Below are positions 19,660 to 28,244 of a stretch of 64,000 bases of DNA, one piece after another; the stretch's first letter is position 1; each line of letters starts with the position of its first letter. The DNA lies in the NCBI GenBank assembly GCA_031254915.1, contig JAIRTL010000123.1, positions 1 to 64,000 of the forward strand, written 5' to 3'. The DNA is from Planctomycetota bacterium. Its GTDB lineage: Bacteria > Planctomycetota > SZUA-567. Both the position numbers and the translations under genes were made by a program. The notes below the pieces were generated by a model. It was given only the letters and a program-made list of their open reading frames with translations. It had not been told where the DNA came from and made no database searches.

Positions 19660-20988
19660 CTATCGGAGCGCTTGGCAAGGGCCGAATTTCCCTTCCAAAT
19701 CGAACATGACCTTGCCGCCGACGACTGTCATTACCGCCCTGCCCCTGAGGCTCCAGCCATTGAACGGGCAATTACGGGATTTCGAATGGAACGTTTCGGC
19801 ATCCACAGTCCACTCGAGGTCGGGATCGATGACGGTGATGTCGCCGGGCAACCCGACTTTCAGTCTGCCGCGACCAAGCCCGAGAATATCCGAGGGTTTG
19901 CTGGTCAGAAGGGGTATGATTTCCGCCCAAGTGAAGCCGTTCTCATGGATGAGCGTAGTCGAGACGACGCCGAGCGTCGTCTCCAGCCCGATCATCCCGG
20001 AAGGCGCCTGCGCGAACTCCAGCTCTTTCGCCTCCTCCAGGTGCGGCGCGTGGTCCGAAGCGATCGCGTCGATGGTCCCGTCCCGCAGACCGCGGCGCAA
20101 TGCCTTGATGTCCCGTTCAGCCCGGAGCGGCGGGTTCACCTTAAACACGGGATCGTAGTCTTTGACGGCCTCGCAGGTGAGGGTGAGATGGTGGGGGGTG
20201 ACTTCCGCGGTGACTCTGGATCCCTCGCGCTTCGCCATGCGGATGATTTCGACCGAGTTCGCGGTGGAGACATGCTGGATGTGGATGTGGCCGCCGGTGA
20301 GCCGGGACATGGCGACATCGCGCGCGACGATGACTTCCTCGCATTCGTCGGGGATGCCTTTGAGGCCGAGCATAGTGGACATGAAGCCCTCGTCCATCAC
20401 GCCCTCGCCTTTGAGCGAGTTGTCCTCGCAATGCTCCAGAACCGGCTTGCCGGCCATTTTAGCGTACGACAAGGCGCGACGGAGCAGACCGGCGTTTGGC
20501 ACCGCGTCGCCGTCGTCGGAGAACGCGACCGCGCCCGCCTTGGCCATCTGGGTCATTTCGGCCAACTCCTCGCCCTTGCGCCCGGCCGTGATCGCCCCGA
20601 CCGGAAAGACGTTGGCCAGTCCGGCCCGGTGCGCTTCACGCTGCTGGAAGATCACCGCCGCCTCGTCGTCGACCGGCGGATCGGTGTTGGGCATGCAGGC
20701 GACGGAACTGAAGCCGCCGGCGACGGCGGCCATGGCGCCGGAGGCGATGGTCTCTACCGCCTCGTTGCCGGGTTCGCGGAGATGCACGTGCATATCGATC
20801 AACCCGGCCGTCGCCATCCGGCCGCGCGCATCCACCACCACCGCGTCAGGGCCGGCCTGGGCTGCCGCCTCTTCAAGGTCGGCGCCGACATAGACGATCA
20901 ACCCGTCCCGCACGGCCAAGTGGCCGTCCATGTCAAGTTCTTCGGAGGGATCGAGAAGTTCGGCGTTTTTGATCAGTATAGAAGACAT
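19660..20988 (-). CDS. pyrC: dihydroorotase
   Basis: Dihydroorotase cyclises N-carbamoyl-L-aspartate to dihydroorotate, step three of pyrimidine synthesis. At 442 residues it belongs to the longer class I amidohydrolase type. The metal motif is GLIDMHVHLREPG near residue 60, with the further markers ACMPNTDPPVD, HIQHVSTANSVE and AIASDHAPH. It follows pyrB by 25 bases, the common order in which PyrB and a PyrC-type protein are made together. All catalytic motifs are present, so it is not one of the inactive PyrX forms. Confidence 0.95.
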   Translation of the reverse strand: MSSILIKNAELLDPSEELDMDGHLAVRDGLIVYVGADLEEAAAQAGPDAVVVDARGRMATAGLIDMHVHLREPGNEAVETIASGAMAAVAGGFSSVACMPNTDPPVDDEAAVIFQQREAHRAGLANVFPVGAITAGRKGEELAEMTQMAKAGAVAFSDDGDAVPNAGLLRRALSYAKMAGKPVLEHCEDNSLKGEGVMDEGFMSTMLGLKGIPDECEEVIVARDVAMSRLTGGHIHIQHVSTANSVEIIRMAKREGSRVTAEVTPHHLTLTCEAVKDYDPVFKVNPPLRAERDIKALRRGLRDGTIDAIASDHAPHLEEAKELEFAQAPSGMIGLETTLGVVSTTLIHENGFTWAEIIPLLTSKPSDILGLGRGRLKVGLPGDITVIDPDLEWTVDAETFHSKSRNCPFNGWSLRGRAVMTVVGGKVMFDLEGKFGPCQALR

Positions 20989-21013
20989 GTGCGCATCCCA
21001 TTCATTTGTGAAT

Positions 21014-21937
21014 TCATTCGACTCCGGCGACCAGCTGCAACACCGCCATCCGCACCGCGAGGCCGTTGCCGACCTGGCGTAGAATCACGCTCTGCGAACC
21101 GTCCGCGACCTCGGGCGACAGTTCGATTCCCCGGTTGACAGGTCCCGGATGCATGATCGTGAGGTCCGGCTTGCCCTTTTTCAGCCGTTCGCGGGTCAGA
21201 CCGAACATATGCTTGTACTCGCGAATCGAGGGGAAGGGATTGCCGCCGCCCTGACGTTCGAACTGGATGCGAAGCATGTTGAGGACATCGCACTCTCGAA
21301 GCGCGAGATCCATGTCGTGACAGACTTCGACCCCCATTTTCTCGATTTCGCGCGGGATGAGCGTCGTCGGCCCGACGACCATCACCCTGGCGCCAAGCTT
21401 GGTAAGCCCCCAGATGTTGGAGCGCGCAACCCGGCTGTGGGCGATGTCGCCGACGATGCCGACCGTGAGGCCGGCGATCCCGCCCCTGACCTCGCGGATC
21501 GTATACAGGTCGAGGAGCGCCTGAGTGGGGTGTTCGTGCTGGCCGTCGCCTGCGTTCACGACTGCGCAGGAAACGTTCTTGGCCAGCTTCCACGGCGCGC
21601 CCGACGATCCATGGCGAAGCACCATGACGTCGACGCCCATGGCCTCGATGTTCCTGGCGGTGTCGACCATGGTCTCGCCTTTCGCCACGGACGTCCCCGT
21701 TTTAGAGAACATGAGGACGTCGGCCGACAGCCGGCGCGCGGCAAGCTGAAACGAAAGATTCGTCCTGGTCGAGTTCTCGAAGAACATGTTGACGATCGTG
21801 CGCCCCACGAGCGCCGGGACCTTCTTGTTCGGGCGGGTGCAGACTTCTTTGAAGGAATCCGCCCGCTCGAGGATGAAGGTGATTTCCCCGGCCGAAAGCT
21901 CCTGGAGGCCCAGGAGATGTTTTCGCGTCCATAGCAT
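21014..21937 (-). CDS. pyrB: aspartate carbamoyltransferase catalytic subunit
   Basis: ATCase condenses carbamoyl phosphate with aspartate, the committed step of pyrimidine synthesis. Starting at ATG 21937, after GAAGGA, gives 307 residues, the usual length. The carbamoyl-phosphate motif is FFENSTRTNLSFQLAARRL, with HEHPTQALLDLYTI in the middle and MHPGPVNRGIEL near the C terminus. An upstream in-frame TTG would add 12 residues that do not look conserved. No pyrI regulatory subunit lies nearby. PyrR is encoded about 3.3 kb upstream on the same strand. Confidence 0.95.
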   Translation of the reverse strand: MLWTRKHLLGLQELSAGEITFILERADSFKEVCTRPNKKVPALVGRTIVNMFFENSTRTNLSFQLAARRLSADVLMFSKTGTSVAKGETMVDTARNIEAMGVDVMVLRHGSSGAPWKLAKNVSCAVVNAGDGQHEHPTQALLDLYTIREVRGGIAGLTVGIVGDIAHSRVARSNIWGLTKLGARVMVVGPTTLIPREIEKMGVEVCHDMDLALRECDVLNMLRIQFERQGGGNPFPSIREYKHMFGLTRERLKKGKPDLTIMHPGPVNRGIELSPEVADGSQSVILRQVGNGLAVRMAVLQLVAGVE

Positions 21938-22073
21938 GGTGCGTCCTTCAAAAAAAACAGAGGTGAACGACAAGACCCTCCAAGCACAATACCCATAGGC
22001 TGCCGCAGTACACGACTAAAAATCCCGAGAATCGCCACAATCTCGCAAGCTTTTGAATATGAGGAGACAACAA

Positions 22074-22130
22074 GGAACATGACGAGGGACAACTTCAATC
22101 GGAACACCCGAAAGGAGACCGTCATGTTCC
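22074..22130. promoter_or_regulatory. 11-bp inverted repeat upstream of pyrB
   Basis: GGAACATGACG at 22074-22084 is matched exactly by its reverse complement at 22120-22130, with 35 bases between. It lies about 140-190 bases upstream of the pyrB start and could be an operator or the stem of a leader RNA. Confidence 0.3.
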
Positions 22131-22237
22131 CCAAATGGCTCTGCCTCGGCGGTATCGGCTTGTCGATTATCCGGGCCCGATCCGCGCTAGGCAGGCTACT
22201 CGAACTCGGCGGCACGAATGACGCTTGTGCGACGTTT

Positions 22238-22367
22238 TATGCCGTTCGCCGTCCGGGGTTGTGATTCTCCCTTAACTGCGCGCGGCCATGAAATGGTCAA
22301 GGGAAACAGATGCGGAATGGGGCCCCCCCCCATTTTCACGAGTCCGGGCCGTAGTACACAGTATTTC
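22238..22367 (+). repeat. family B fold-back repeat, copy 1
   Basis: The element runs from TTATGCCGTTC to about CAGTATTTCC. It has terminal inverted repeats (GTCCGGGGTTGTGA at 22251-22264 against TCACGAGTCCGGGCC at 22336-22350). Inside are a small hairpin GGCCA-TGAAA-TGGTC and GGGAAACAGATGCGGAATGG, then a run of nine C. Related copies are at 32494-32622, 50149-50250 and, inverted, 61775-61894. Confidence 0.72.
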
Positions 22368-22540
22368 CGTTTGTTTGGCAAAGGCGAACCTCATGTCCTT
22401 ATCGGAGACCGCAAGTTCATCGGCAGGGAGTGGTTCTCCCGGCTTGTCGGCGAGTCAGCGAGGCCGATCAAACGCAAAAAGTTCGGACGAAAGGAACACA
22501 GCGCCTTCGCGCGAGGACTCATGCCGCCTGGAGACTTGCT

Positions 22541-23614
22541 TCACGGTGTTTGCGAGAATCTCCACCGGGTCGCCCTCGTCATCTTCAACCTCTCGAGAAC
22601 CGCCGTTGCGGCTCGGGGAAAAAGATTGTCGCGTTCCGCGGTCGCATACTCCTCTTTCAAGCGGGCGGCCGCGAGATACGCGTTGATGTCGCGGCCAAGC
22701 AGTTCCGTCCGCCGCTTTTCGCCGGCGGTGTTGCAATGATAGGTCGTATCGTACATCAACTCCCTGTCGAACAGATAATCGGAGATTTTGGAAATAATCG
22801 GAACAGCCAATTTGGTTTCAAAAGCCGTCTGTTCTTTGTCGATTCCCGCCGCATCAAGATCTACCGCTTCCTTGAGAACCGGCGGGAAGGACAACAACAC
22901 GACAGATCCCGATTCCGACGCTTCGCGGTATATGCCGTCGAGAATTTCTATATTCGAATCATGAAAGAGGGTATTAAGCGGAGACTGCGTCATTTCTGCG
23001 AAAAGAGCGTCGTCAAGAAGGCTTTTCGGGCGCGGATAGATCATCTGCCCGTCCCCGTCGAACGCGGCCAACCGATAAGGGCTTTCCTCCGTTGTCTTTA
23101 ACTTTCTACCCAGTACACCGTATTTAATGTAATAGTACCATTTCTTTACCATGAATGCGGGAATAAGTCGCGCCAGCAGAGGATAATCAGACGACGGTAC
23201 GAAATGTAAAAATGTATAGTCGTTCAAATCCAGCAACAGGCTGTAATCGTTTCCCCATTCCTCGACGAACTCGAAGCAAATCACTACAATGTCCCCTGGT
23301 CCTATTTCGTCCCGTAACGGCGCGAAAAACAGCTCAGGGCCAAGACCAGCGTGAACCGCCATATTCACCACCGGGTATCCCGTCATCTCCTCAAGTAAAT
23401 ACTGATCCAGCCCAAATGCAGTGGCTGATCCCCCGATGAGGATGATGCGTGGAGGCTCCGTATTCTTGAGCCGTCCGTATTTTCGGAGAAAAGAGGCCAT
23501 ATAATCGTTTTCGGAGTAATTCGGCGCCACGAACAGCGTCAGCAACACCGCCGCGCCGGCAATCGTCGCCAGCAAAACGACAAACAGCGCAAGCTTGAAA
23601 AAGAACTTCTTCAT
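22541..23614 (-). CDS. membrane-anchored SGNH-type hydrolase partner of an MBOAT protein
   Basis: The 357-residue protein has an N-terminal membrane segment (LALFVVLLATIAGAAVLLTLF) and a periplasmic-type domain. The block IILIGGSATAFGLD resembles the catalytic-serine block of SGNH/DltD/AlgX-like proteins, and DTTYHCNTAGEKRRT near the C terminus resembles the Asp-x-x-His block. In paired systems such a protein transfers acyl groups delivered by an MBOAT onto a polysaccharide or cell-wall polymer. It follows the MBOAT gene directly. A GTG at 23626, immediately after the MBOAT stop, would add four residues. The acceptor polymer is unknown. Confidence 0.72.
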   Translation of the reverse strand: MKKFFFKLALFVVLLATIAGAAVLLTLFVAPNYSENDYMASFLRKYGRLKNTEPPRIILIGGSATAFGLDQYLLEEMTGYPVVNMAVHAGLGPELFFAPLRDEIGPGDIVVICFEFVEEWGNDYSLLLDLNDYTFLHFVPSSDYPLLARLIPAFMVKKWYYYIKYGVLGRKLKTTEESPYRLAAFDGDGQMIYPRPKSLLDDALFAEMTQSPLNTLFHDSNIEILDGIYREASESGSVVLLSFPPVLKEAVDLDAAGIDKEQTAFETKLAVPIISKISDYLFDRELMYDTTYHCNTAGEKRRTELLGRDINAYLAAARLKEEYATAERDNLFPRAATAVLERLKMTRATRWRFSQTP

Positions 23615-23626
23615 TTTCCTGAGCAC

Positions 23627-25135
23627 CTAAAACTGGAAGTAGATAAACTGCCCCGTCTGCCCGAAAATACCGTTTTCAAACAAATACAAAAACCCGATCA
23701 ACAGCGTCCCGACGATATATATTCCCCAGCGCTTGACAAGCGACAGTCCGGATATGAACGCATTGCTGTCGAACGTCTTCGTCCTGACATTTCTCAACGC
23801 TTCGAAGACAAACAGGATTAGCGGTAAAAGTGCGTAAAGAATAAACGTAAAGCGCCGAACCGTGCCCTCCGACACTCCCAGAAATTTGTCGACGATATCG
23901 CGGCTTTCTATACCGAACCGCTTCGGATCGAAGTCGGTGAAAACCTTTCGTACCACCTCTATCGAATCGCCCACATTTTCGGCGCGGAAGAAAATCCATG
24001 CGAAAAGAACAAGCAGGTTGACTAGCGCCAACCGCGTCAGGACAAGCCATACCGGCCGTTTTTCCTTCAGGGAAAACACGTCGATCCGCAGCTTTCCGAG
24101 GAGCAATTCAACGATGCGGTACAATCCATGCAATGCGCCCCAAACGATGAAAGTCAGGTTCGCCCCATGCCACAGGCCGCTCACAACGAATGTCAGAAAA
24201 AGGTTTACATGCCTCCGAAACCACCCCCTGCGGTTGCCGCCGAGCGGGATATAGAAGTAGTCCCTGAACCAGGTACTGAGGGAAATGTGCCACCGCGACC
24301 AAAAATCACCGATGGAGGTGGCGAAATACGGCGAATTGAAGTTTCCCATCAACTCATAGCCCAGTACCCTGGCGCTGCCTGCCGCGATATCGGAATAGGC
24401 CGAAAAATCGCAATATATCTGGATAGAAAACAGGATGGTCGCTACGATGAACGTGATGCCGCCAAAGCGGCTGACATCGCCATAGACAATATCCACATAC
24501 GGCGCGACAAGGTCGGCGACGGCGATTTTTTTGAAAATGCCGACCAGGATCACGCGCATTCCCGAAACCACCCGGTCGTACTCGAACTTCGCGAAACGAT
24601 GGAATTGAGGCAGAATATTCATCGCCCTTTCGATCGGTCCTGCGACGAGTTGCGGGAAGAAAGAGACGAAAAGCGCATAGTTGACGAAGCTTTCTTCGTG
24701 TTGGAGATCGCGCCGGTAGACGTCGATTGAATACCCGAGGGATTGGAATGTGTAAAAGGAGATGCCGACCGGCAAGAGCAGCGTGGAGACGGGAAAGGCG
24801 ACGGTCACGCCGATCGTCTGGGCGAGATCGCCGATCGTCTGGACGAAAAAGTCGTAGTATTTGAAAACAAACAGGATTGCAAGGTTGATGAAGATGTTGA
24901 CACCCAAGGCGACCCTGCGAAAGCGAGCGTTTCGCGATTTTTCGATTAGGTAACCAGCGTAATAGGTGCTTATTGTTGAGAAAGCGATGAGAATGGCGTA
25001 CTGCGGCACCCAAGACATGTAAAAATAATAACTAGCCGTGAGCAGAAGCAGGTTCTTATAGCGCTTTGGGATGGCGAAAAAGGTCACCGCCACCATGGGG
25101 AAAAACACAAGATAATGAAATGAGGTAAATACCAT
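23627..25135 (-). CDS. MBOAT family membrane O-acyltransferase (AlgI/DltB-like)
   Basis: This polytopic membrane protein of 502 residues would move acyl groups across the inner membrane for O-acylation of an exported polymer. The AlgI-like hallmark RWHISLSTWFRDYFYIPLGG is present, and the catalytic histidine is in SGLWHGANLTF near residue 323. Starting at ATG 25135 gives MVFTSFHYLVFFPMV, the normal N terminus for the family; earlier codons look unrelated. It is paired with the downstream SGNH gene. No alginate or other exopolysaccharide synthesis genes are in the window. Confidence 0.88.
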   Translation of the reverse strand: MVFTSFHYLVFFPMVAVTFFAIPKRYKNLLLLTASYYFYMSWVPQYAILIAFSTISTYYAGYLIEKSRNARFRRVALGVNIFINLAILFVFKYYDFFVQTIGDLAQTIGVTVAFPVSTLLLPVGISFYTFQSLGYSIDVYRRDLQHEESFVNYALFVSFFPQLVAGPIERAMNILPQFHRFAKFEYDRVVSGMRVILVGIFKKIAVADLVAPYVDIVYGDVSRFGGITFIVATILFSIQIYCDFSAYSDIAAGSARVLGYELMGNFNSPYFATSIGDFWSRWHISLSTWFRDYFYIPLGGNRRGWFRRHVNLFLTFVVSGLWHGANLTFIVWGALHGLYRIVELLLGKLRIDVFSLKEKRPVWLVLTRLALVNLLVLFAWIFFRAENVGDSIEVVRKVFTDFDPKRFGIESRDIVDKFLGVSEGTVRRFTFILYALLPLILFVFEALRNVRTKTFDSNAFISGLSLVKRWGIYIVGTLLIGFLYLFENGIFGQTGQFIYFQF

Positions 25136-25216
25136 GATGGCCCTGCCTGTGCCTTTACACGATTCGAGTCCGTCATACAACGGACTCGAAAAAGGAACAT
25201 TCAAATTAAAACGCCA

Positions 25217-25765
25217 TTACGGCTCCGGTTCCCCGGGGCCGACAACGTAGACGGCGTCCCCTTGGGGGTCGATCTCCGAAAGCCGAAGACGGACAAAGCC
25301 GCCTTTTGGAGTCTCGATTTTCACGCCGAGAAAATCGGGGTGGATCGGGAGTTCCCGGCCGCCGCGATCGATCATCGAGCACAGGCGGATGCAGGACGGC
25401 CTGCCGTAGTCGAACAGCGCGCCCATCGCGGCGCGGATGCTGCGACCGGTATAGAGGACGTCGTCCACCAGGATCAGATCGCGATCGTTCAGATCGAAAT
25501 CGATCTCGGACGGCTTAACGGCCTTGAGGCCGGCGCCGGTATGGAGGTCGTCCCGGTACAGGGTTGCGTCCAGATAGCCGATCGGGAGTTCCAGCCCGTG
25601 CTCGACCGCGATGATCGAGCGCAAACGGTCGGCGAGAATCGCCCCTCGGGTGCGAAGGCCGACGAGCGCCTTGCCGGAGCGCGGGGTGCGGTTGTAGACG
25701 ATATCCCGCGCCAAGCGGCGAATGGTGTCGTCAAGCCAAGCGCTATCGTAGATTTTCGATGCCAT
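25217..25765 (-). CDS. pyrR: PyrR bifunctional pyrimidine regulator / uracil phosphoribosyltransferase
   Basis: PyrR binds pyr-operon mRNA in response to UMP and also has uracil phosphoribosyltransferase activity. The 182-residue length fits. The PRPP loop is LILVDDVLYTGRSIRAAM, and MIDRGGRELPIHPDFLG is a PyrR-family signature. The start at ATG 25765, after GAGGGA, gives MASKIYDSAWLDDTIRRLA, which aligns with known PyrR starts. It is separated from pyrB-pyrC by the MBOAT/SGNH pair, so its target could be the pyrB leader about 3 kb away, but no binding motif was identified. Confidence 0.9.
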   Translation of the reverse strand: MASKIYDSAWLDDTIRRLARDIVYNRTPRSGKALVGLRTRGAILADRLRSIIAVEHGLELPIGYLDATLYRDDLHTGAGLKAVKPSEIDFDLNDRDLILVDDVLYTGRSIRAAMGALFDYGRPSCIRLCSMIDRGGRELPIHPDFLGVKIETPKGGFVRLRLSEIDPQGDAVYVVGPGEPEP

Positions 25766-25870
25766 CGCATCCCTCGGTCCGGAGATCGTCGCGATCCCCT
25801 CCATCGGAGAAATTCGAAGCAGTATATAGCGGAAACATGATTTGTCAACCGGAATCGTAGCAAACATCCG

Positions 25871-27052
25871 TCACCACTCGCGTTTGTCTTTTTCTTCACC
25901 TCCGTTTTTCGAAAACAGCCGTATGCCGATCTGGTCCTCGCCGACGCCGTCTTTCGCCGCGCCCTGGGCGATCTGCTCCGCCACGCCCGACCCGCGCACG
26001 ACGCCCTTGAAACGGAGCGCCAGTTCGTTGGGCGTTTCCGAGTTGGCCATGGCTGTTTCGCGGTCGATGACCCCTTCCTCTGCGAGCCTGAACAGCGCCT
26101 GGTTGAAGGTCTGCATGCCGTAAAACGATCCATCCTCGATCGACTTGTGTATGTTGTGGATCTTGTTCTCGGCGATAAGCTGCCTCACGGTCTCGTTCAC
26201 GACCATGATCTCCAGCGCGGCGACCCTGCCGCCCCCCGTCCTTTTGGGCAGGCGCTGGCAGACGATGCCGCGAAGGATGAGCGACAGCTGCAAGCGAATG
26301 GCGTCGCGAATCTCTCCCGGCACGGTGTCGAGAACGCGCTCGAGCGTTTGCGGAGCGTTATTGGTGTGGAGAGTCGCGAAAACCAGGTGCCCCGTCTCGG
26401 CGGCGGTGATGCCGAAGCGGATCGTTTCGGCGTCGCGCATCTCGCCCATGAGAATGATGTCCGGATCCTGACGAAGTACGGCGCGAAGGGCGGCATCGAG
26501 AGCCATCGTGTCGATGCCGAGTTCGCGCTGGTTGACGACCGCAACCTTGTCGTCGTACACGAATTCGATCGGGTCCTCGATCGTCATGATGTGCACGGGG
26601 CGGGTTTTGTTGATATGCTCGATCATGGCGGCGAGGGTGGTGCTTTTGCCGCTTCCCGTTGGGCCGGTGACGAGAATGAGGCCGTTTTCCTGATCGGCGA
26701 GCTGATTGAGAACCCCGGGAAGGTCGAGAGATTCCACCGTCGGCACATCGAGCGGAATGCGGCGCATGACAGCCCCGGTTTCGCCGCGCTGCTTGAACAT
26801 GTTCACGCGGAAGCGGGCCACGTCCTCCAGGAGATACGAAAAGTCCGCCTCGTTCGTGTCCTGAAAACCGCGCAACGACTTGCTGGACATGATGGGCGTG
26901 AGCATTTCCTCGATATACGCGCCGGCAAGCTTGGGTAGGTCGAAGGGGATCAACTCCCCGTCGACGCGCACCATCGGCGGGCGACCGTGCTTGAGATGCA
27001 GGTCGGAGGCGCCGACCCCGGTCATGGCTCTGAGCAGATCCTGAATGGTCAT
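25871..27052 (-). CDS. pilT: type IV pilus retraction ATPase PilT
   Basis: PilT is the hexameric cytoplasmic ATPase that depolymerises type IV pili during twitching. The 393 residues show the N-terminal PAS-like domain, Walker A GPTGSGKST at residues 130-138, the Asp box TIEDPIEFVY, Walker B DIILMGEMRDAET and the His box HLVFATLHTNNAPQT. The C-terminal IHNIHKSIEDGSFYGMQTF replaces the usual AIRNLIRE-type helix. No other pilus genes are in the window. Two tiny genes directly upstream on the same strand may form an operon with it. PilU is a less likely alternative. Confidence 0.92.
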   Translation of the reverse strand: MTIQDLLRAMTGVGASDLHLKHGRPPMVRVDGELIPFDLPKLAGAYIEEMLTPIMSSKSLRGFQDTNEADFSYLLEDVARFRVNMFKQRGETGAVMRRIPLDVPTVESLDLPGVLNQLADQENGLILVTGPTGSGKSTTLAAMIEHINKTRPVHIMTIEDPIEFVYDDKVAVVNQRELGIDTMALDAALRAVLRQDPDIILMGEMRDAETIRFGITAAETGHLVFATLHTNNAPQTLERVLDTVPGEIRDAIRLQLSLILRGIVCQRLPKRTGGGRVAALEIMVVNETVRQLIAENKIHNIHKSIEDGSFYGMQTFNQALFRLAEEGVIDRETAMANSETPNELALRFKGVVRGSGVAEQIAQGAAKDGVGEDQIGIRLFSKNGGEEKDKREW

Positions 27053-27077
27053 GGGGAGATACTCCGTGGGATTGGTG

Positions 27078-27248
27078 TCAGCGGACGAGACTCACTTTGA
27101 CGCCGTCGGCGACGCTGGCGAGTTGCTTGCCGCTTGTGACAACCGTCGCCTTCAAAGCATCGGAAAAGGCAATGCGGATCCGTCTGATCAGCGCAATTCT
27201 CGTCCCGGAAAAAATGATAACAGCTCTGGAATCCAGAACATACGTCAC
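27078..27248 (-). CDS. 56-residue protein upstream of pilT
   Basis: This frame starts at GTG 27248, whose GTGA overlaps the stop of the preceding 58-codon gene. A GGAGG site stands about eight bases upstream. The product begins VTYVLDSRAVIIFSG and is a mix of short hydrophobic strands and basic residues, ending SVADGVKVSLVR, which suggests a small beta-rich domain. The stop is 25 bases before pilT. I do not recognise a family. Confidence 0.5.
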   Translation of the reverse strand: MTYVLDSRAVIIFSGTRIALIRRIRIAFSDALKATVVTSGKQLASVADGVKVSLVR

Positions 27249-27421
27249 ATTCGATCCTCCAGGGCGATTTCACGCCGTTTTCCATGGATGAAATTCTCGG
27301 AGTAGTAGGGAATCCGGGCGTATTTTCCTTTTATTCTCGCGGCCAGTTCCATCATGTTGACTTTCCCGCCGCCTGACGCGCCCGCTTGATTTCGTGTTCT
27401 CGCCACTTTTGGAGCCGACAT
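27245..27421 (-). CDS. 58-residue basic protein upstream of pilT
   Basis: A strong ribosome site GGAGGTAAG precedes ATG 27421. The product is basic, with a Gly-rich stretch (GASGGGK) and then MMELAARIKGKYARIPYY, and ends EIALEDRM. No family is recognised. It overlaps the next 56-codon gene by four bases (GTGA), and that gene leads into pilT, so the three are probably one transcript. It starts about 110 bases downstream of livF. Confidence 0.5.
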   Translation of the reverse strand: MSAPKVARTRNQAGASGGGKVNMMELAARIKGKYARIPYYSENFIHGKRREIALEDRM

Positions 27422-27529
27422 GCAACTTACCTCCATATGGCACGACTCAAACAGTCCTGACGCTAGGCTCTTCCTATGGTTAATACGTGAAACCGCGTCT
27501 TTTTTCAAGTCGAAACCGTACGGCCCGGT

Positions 27530-28243
27530 CTACGACATCGCTTCGCCCAGGTAGGTGCTCTGGACCTTGGAGTTGTGGAGAAGATCGGAGGCCTTGCCTT
27601 CGAGAACAAGGTGTCCGACCTCGAGGACATAGGCGCGGTCGGCGAGTTTGAGCGCGGCGCGGGCGTTTTGCTCGACGAGGATGATCGTGACGCCGGCGTC
27701 GTTGATCGATTTGATGGTGTTGAAGATCGACTTCACCAGCAGAGGCGCCAGCCCCAGGCTCGGCTCGTCGAGAAGAAGGAGTTTCGGTTCCGCCATAAGC
27801 GCCCTGCCGATGGCGAGCATCTGCTGCTCGCCGCCGGAAAGGGTGCCGGCCATCTGTTCCGTGCGTTCCTCGAGGCGGGGAAACAGTTCGTAAATCCAGT
27901 CGAGGCGCTTTCTCCAGGCGCGCTGGTCGGTGCGGGTGAACGCGCCCAGTATAAGATTCTCCTCGACGGTGAGAGGCCCAAAGATGCGTCGTCCCTCCGG
28001 AGCTTGCGTGACGCCGAGCCGGACGACTTCGTGGCTCTTGAGGGTGTCGAGGCGCTGCCCCTCGAAATGGATCGTTCCCGATCTCGGCCGGACGAGGCCG
28101 CTGATCGTCATGAGGGTGGTGCTTTTCCCGGCGCCGTTCGCGCCGAGAATGGTGACGATCTCCCCGCGTTCGACCCTCAGGTCGAGACTATGCAGCGCCA
28201 CCACCGGGCCGTAGGCGACCCGCAGTTCCCTGAGTTCCAGCAT
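27530..28243 (-). CDS. livF: branched-chain amino acid ABC transporter ATPase LivF
   Basis: LivF is one of the two ATPases powering high-affinity uptake of branched-chain (or aromatic and other) amino acids. The 237-residue protein has Walker A GANGAGKSTT, TQAPEGRRIFGPLTVEENL (a LivF-specific stretch), signature LSGGEQQMLAIGRAL and Walker B LLLLDEPSLGLAP. The start at ATG 28243 follows the livG stop by one base; the open frame continues upstream within livG. It is the last gene of the livKHMGF operon. Confidence 0.94.
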   Translation of the reverse strand: MLELRELRVAYGPVVALHSLDLRVERGEIVTILGANGAGKSTTLMTISGLVRPRSGTIHFEGQRLDTLKSHEVVRLGVTQAPEGRRIFGPLTVEENLILGAFTRTDQRAWRKRLDWIYELFPRLEERTEQMAGTLSGGEQQMLAIGRALMAEPKLLLLDEPSLGLAPLLVKSIFNTIKSINDAGVTIILVEQNARAALKLADRAYVLEVGHLVLEGKASDLLHNSKVQSTYLGEAMS

Positions 28244-28244
28244 G

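Larger units (their letters stand above)
21938..22540. other. 603-base gap upstream of pyrB, holding a repeat and an inverted repeat
   Basis: This gap separates pyrB from the SGNH gene. It contains a perfect 11-bp inverted repeat (22074-22084 and 22120-22130) and the family B repeat (about 22238-22367). A plus-strand frame with a good AAAGGAG site opens at 22124 and closes at the repeat after 46 codons, but has no recognisable product. I could not identify a PyrR-binding RNA motif by eye. Confidence 0.5.
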
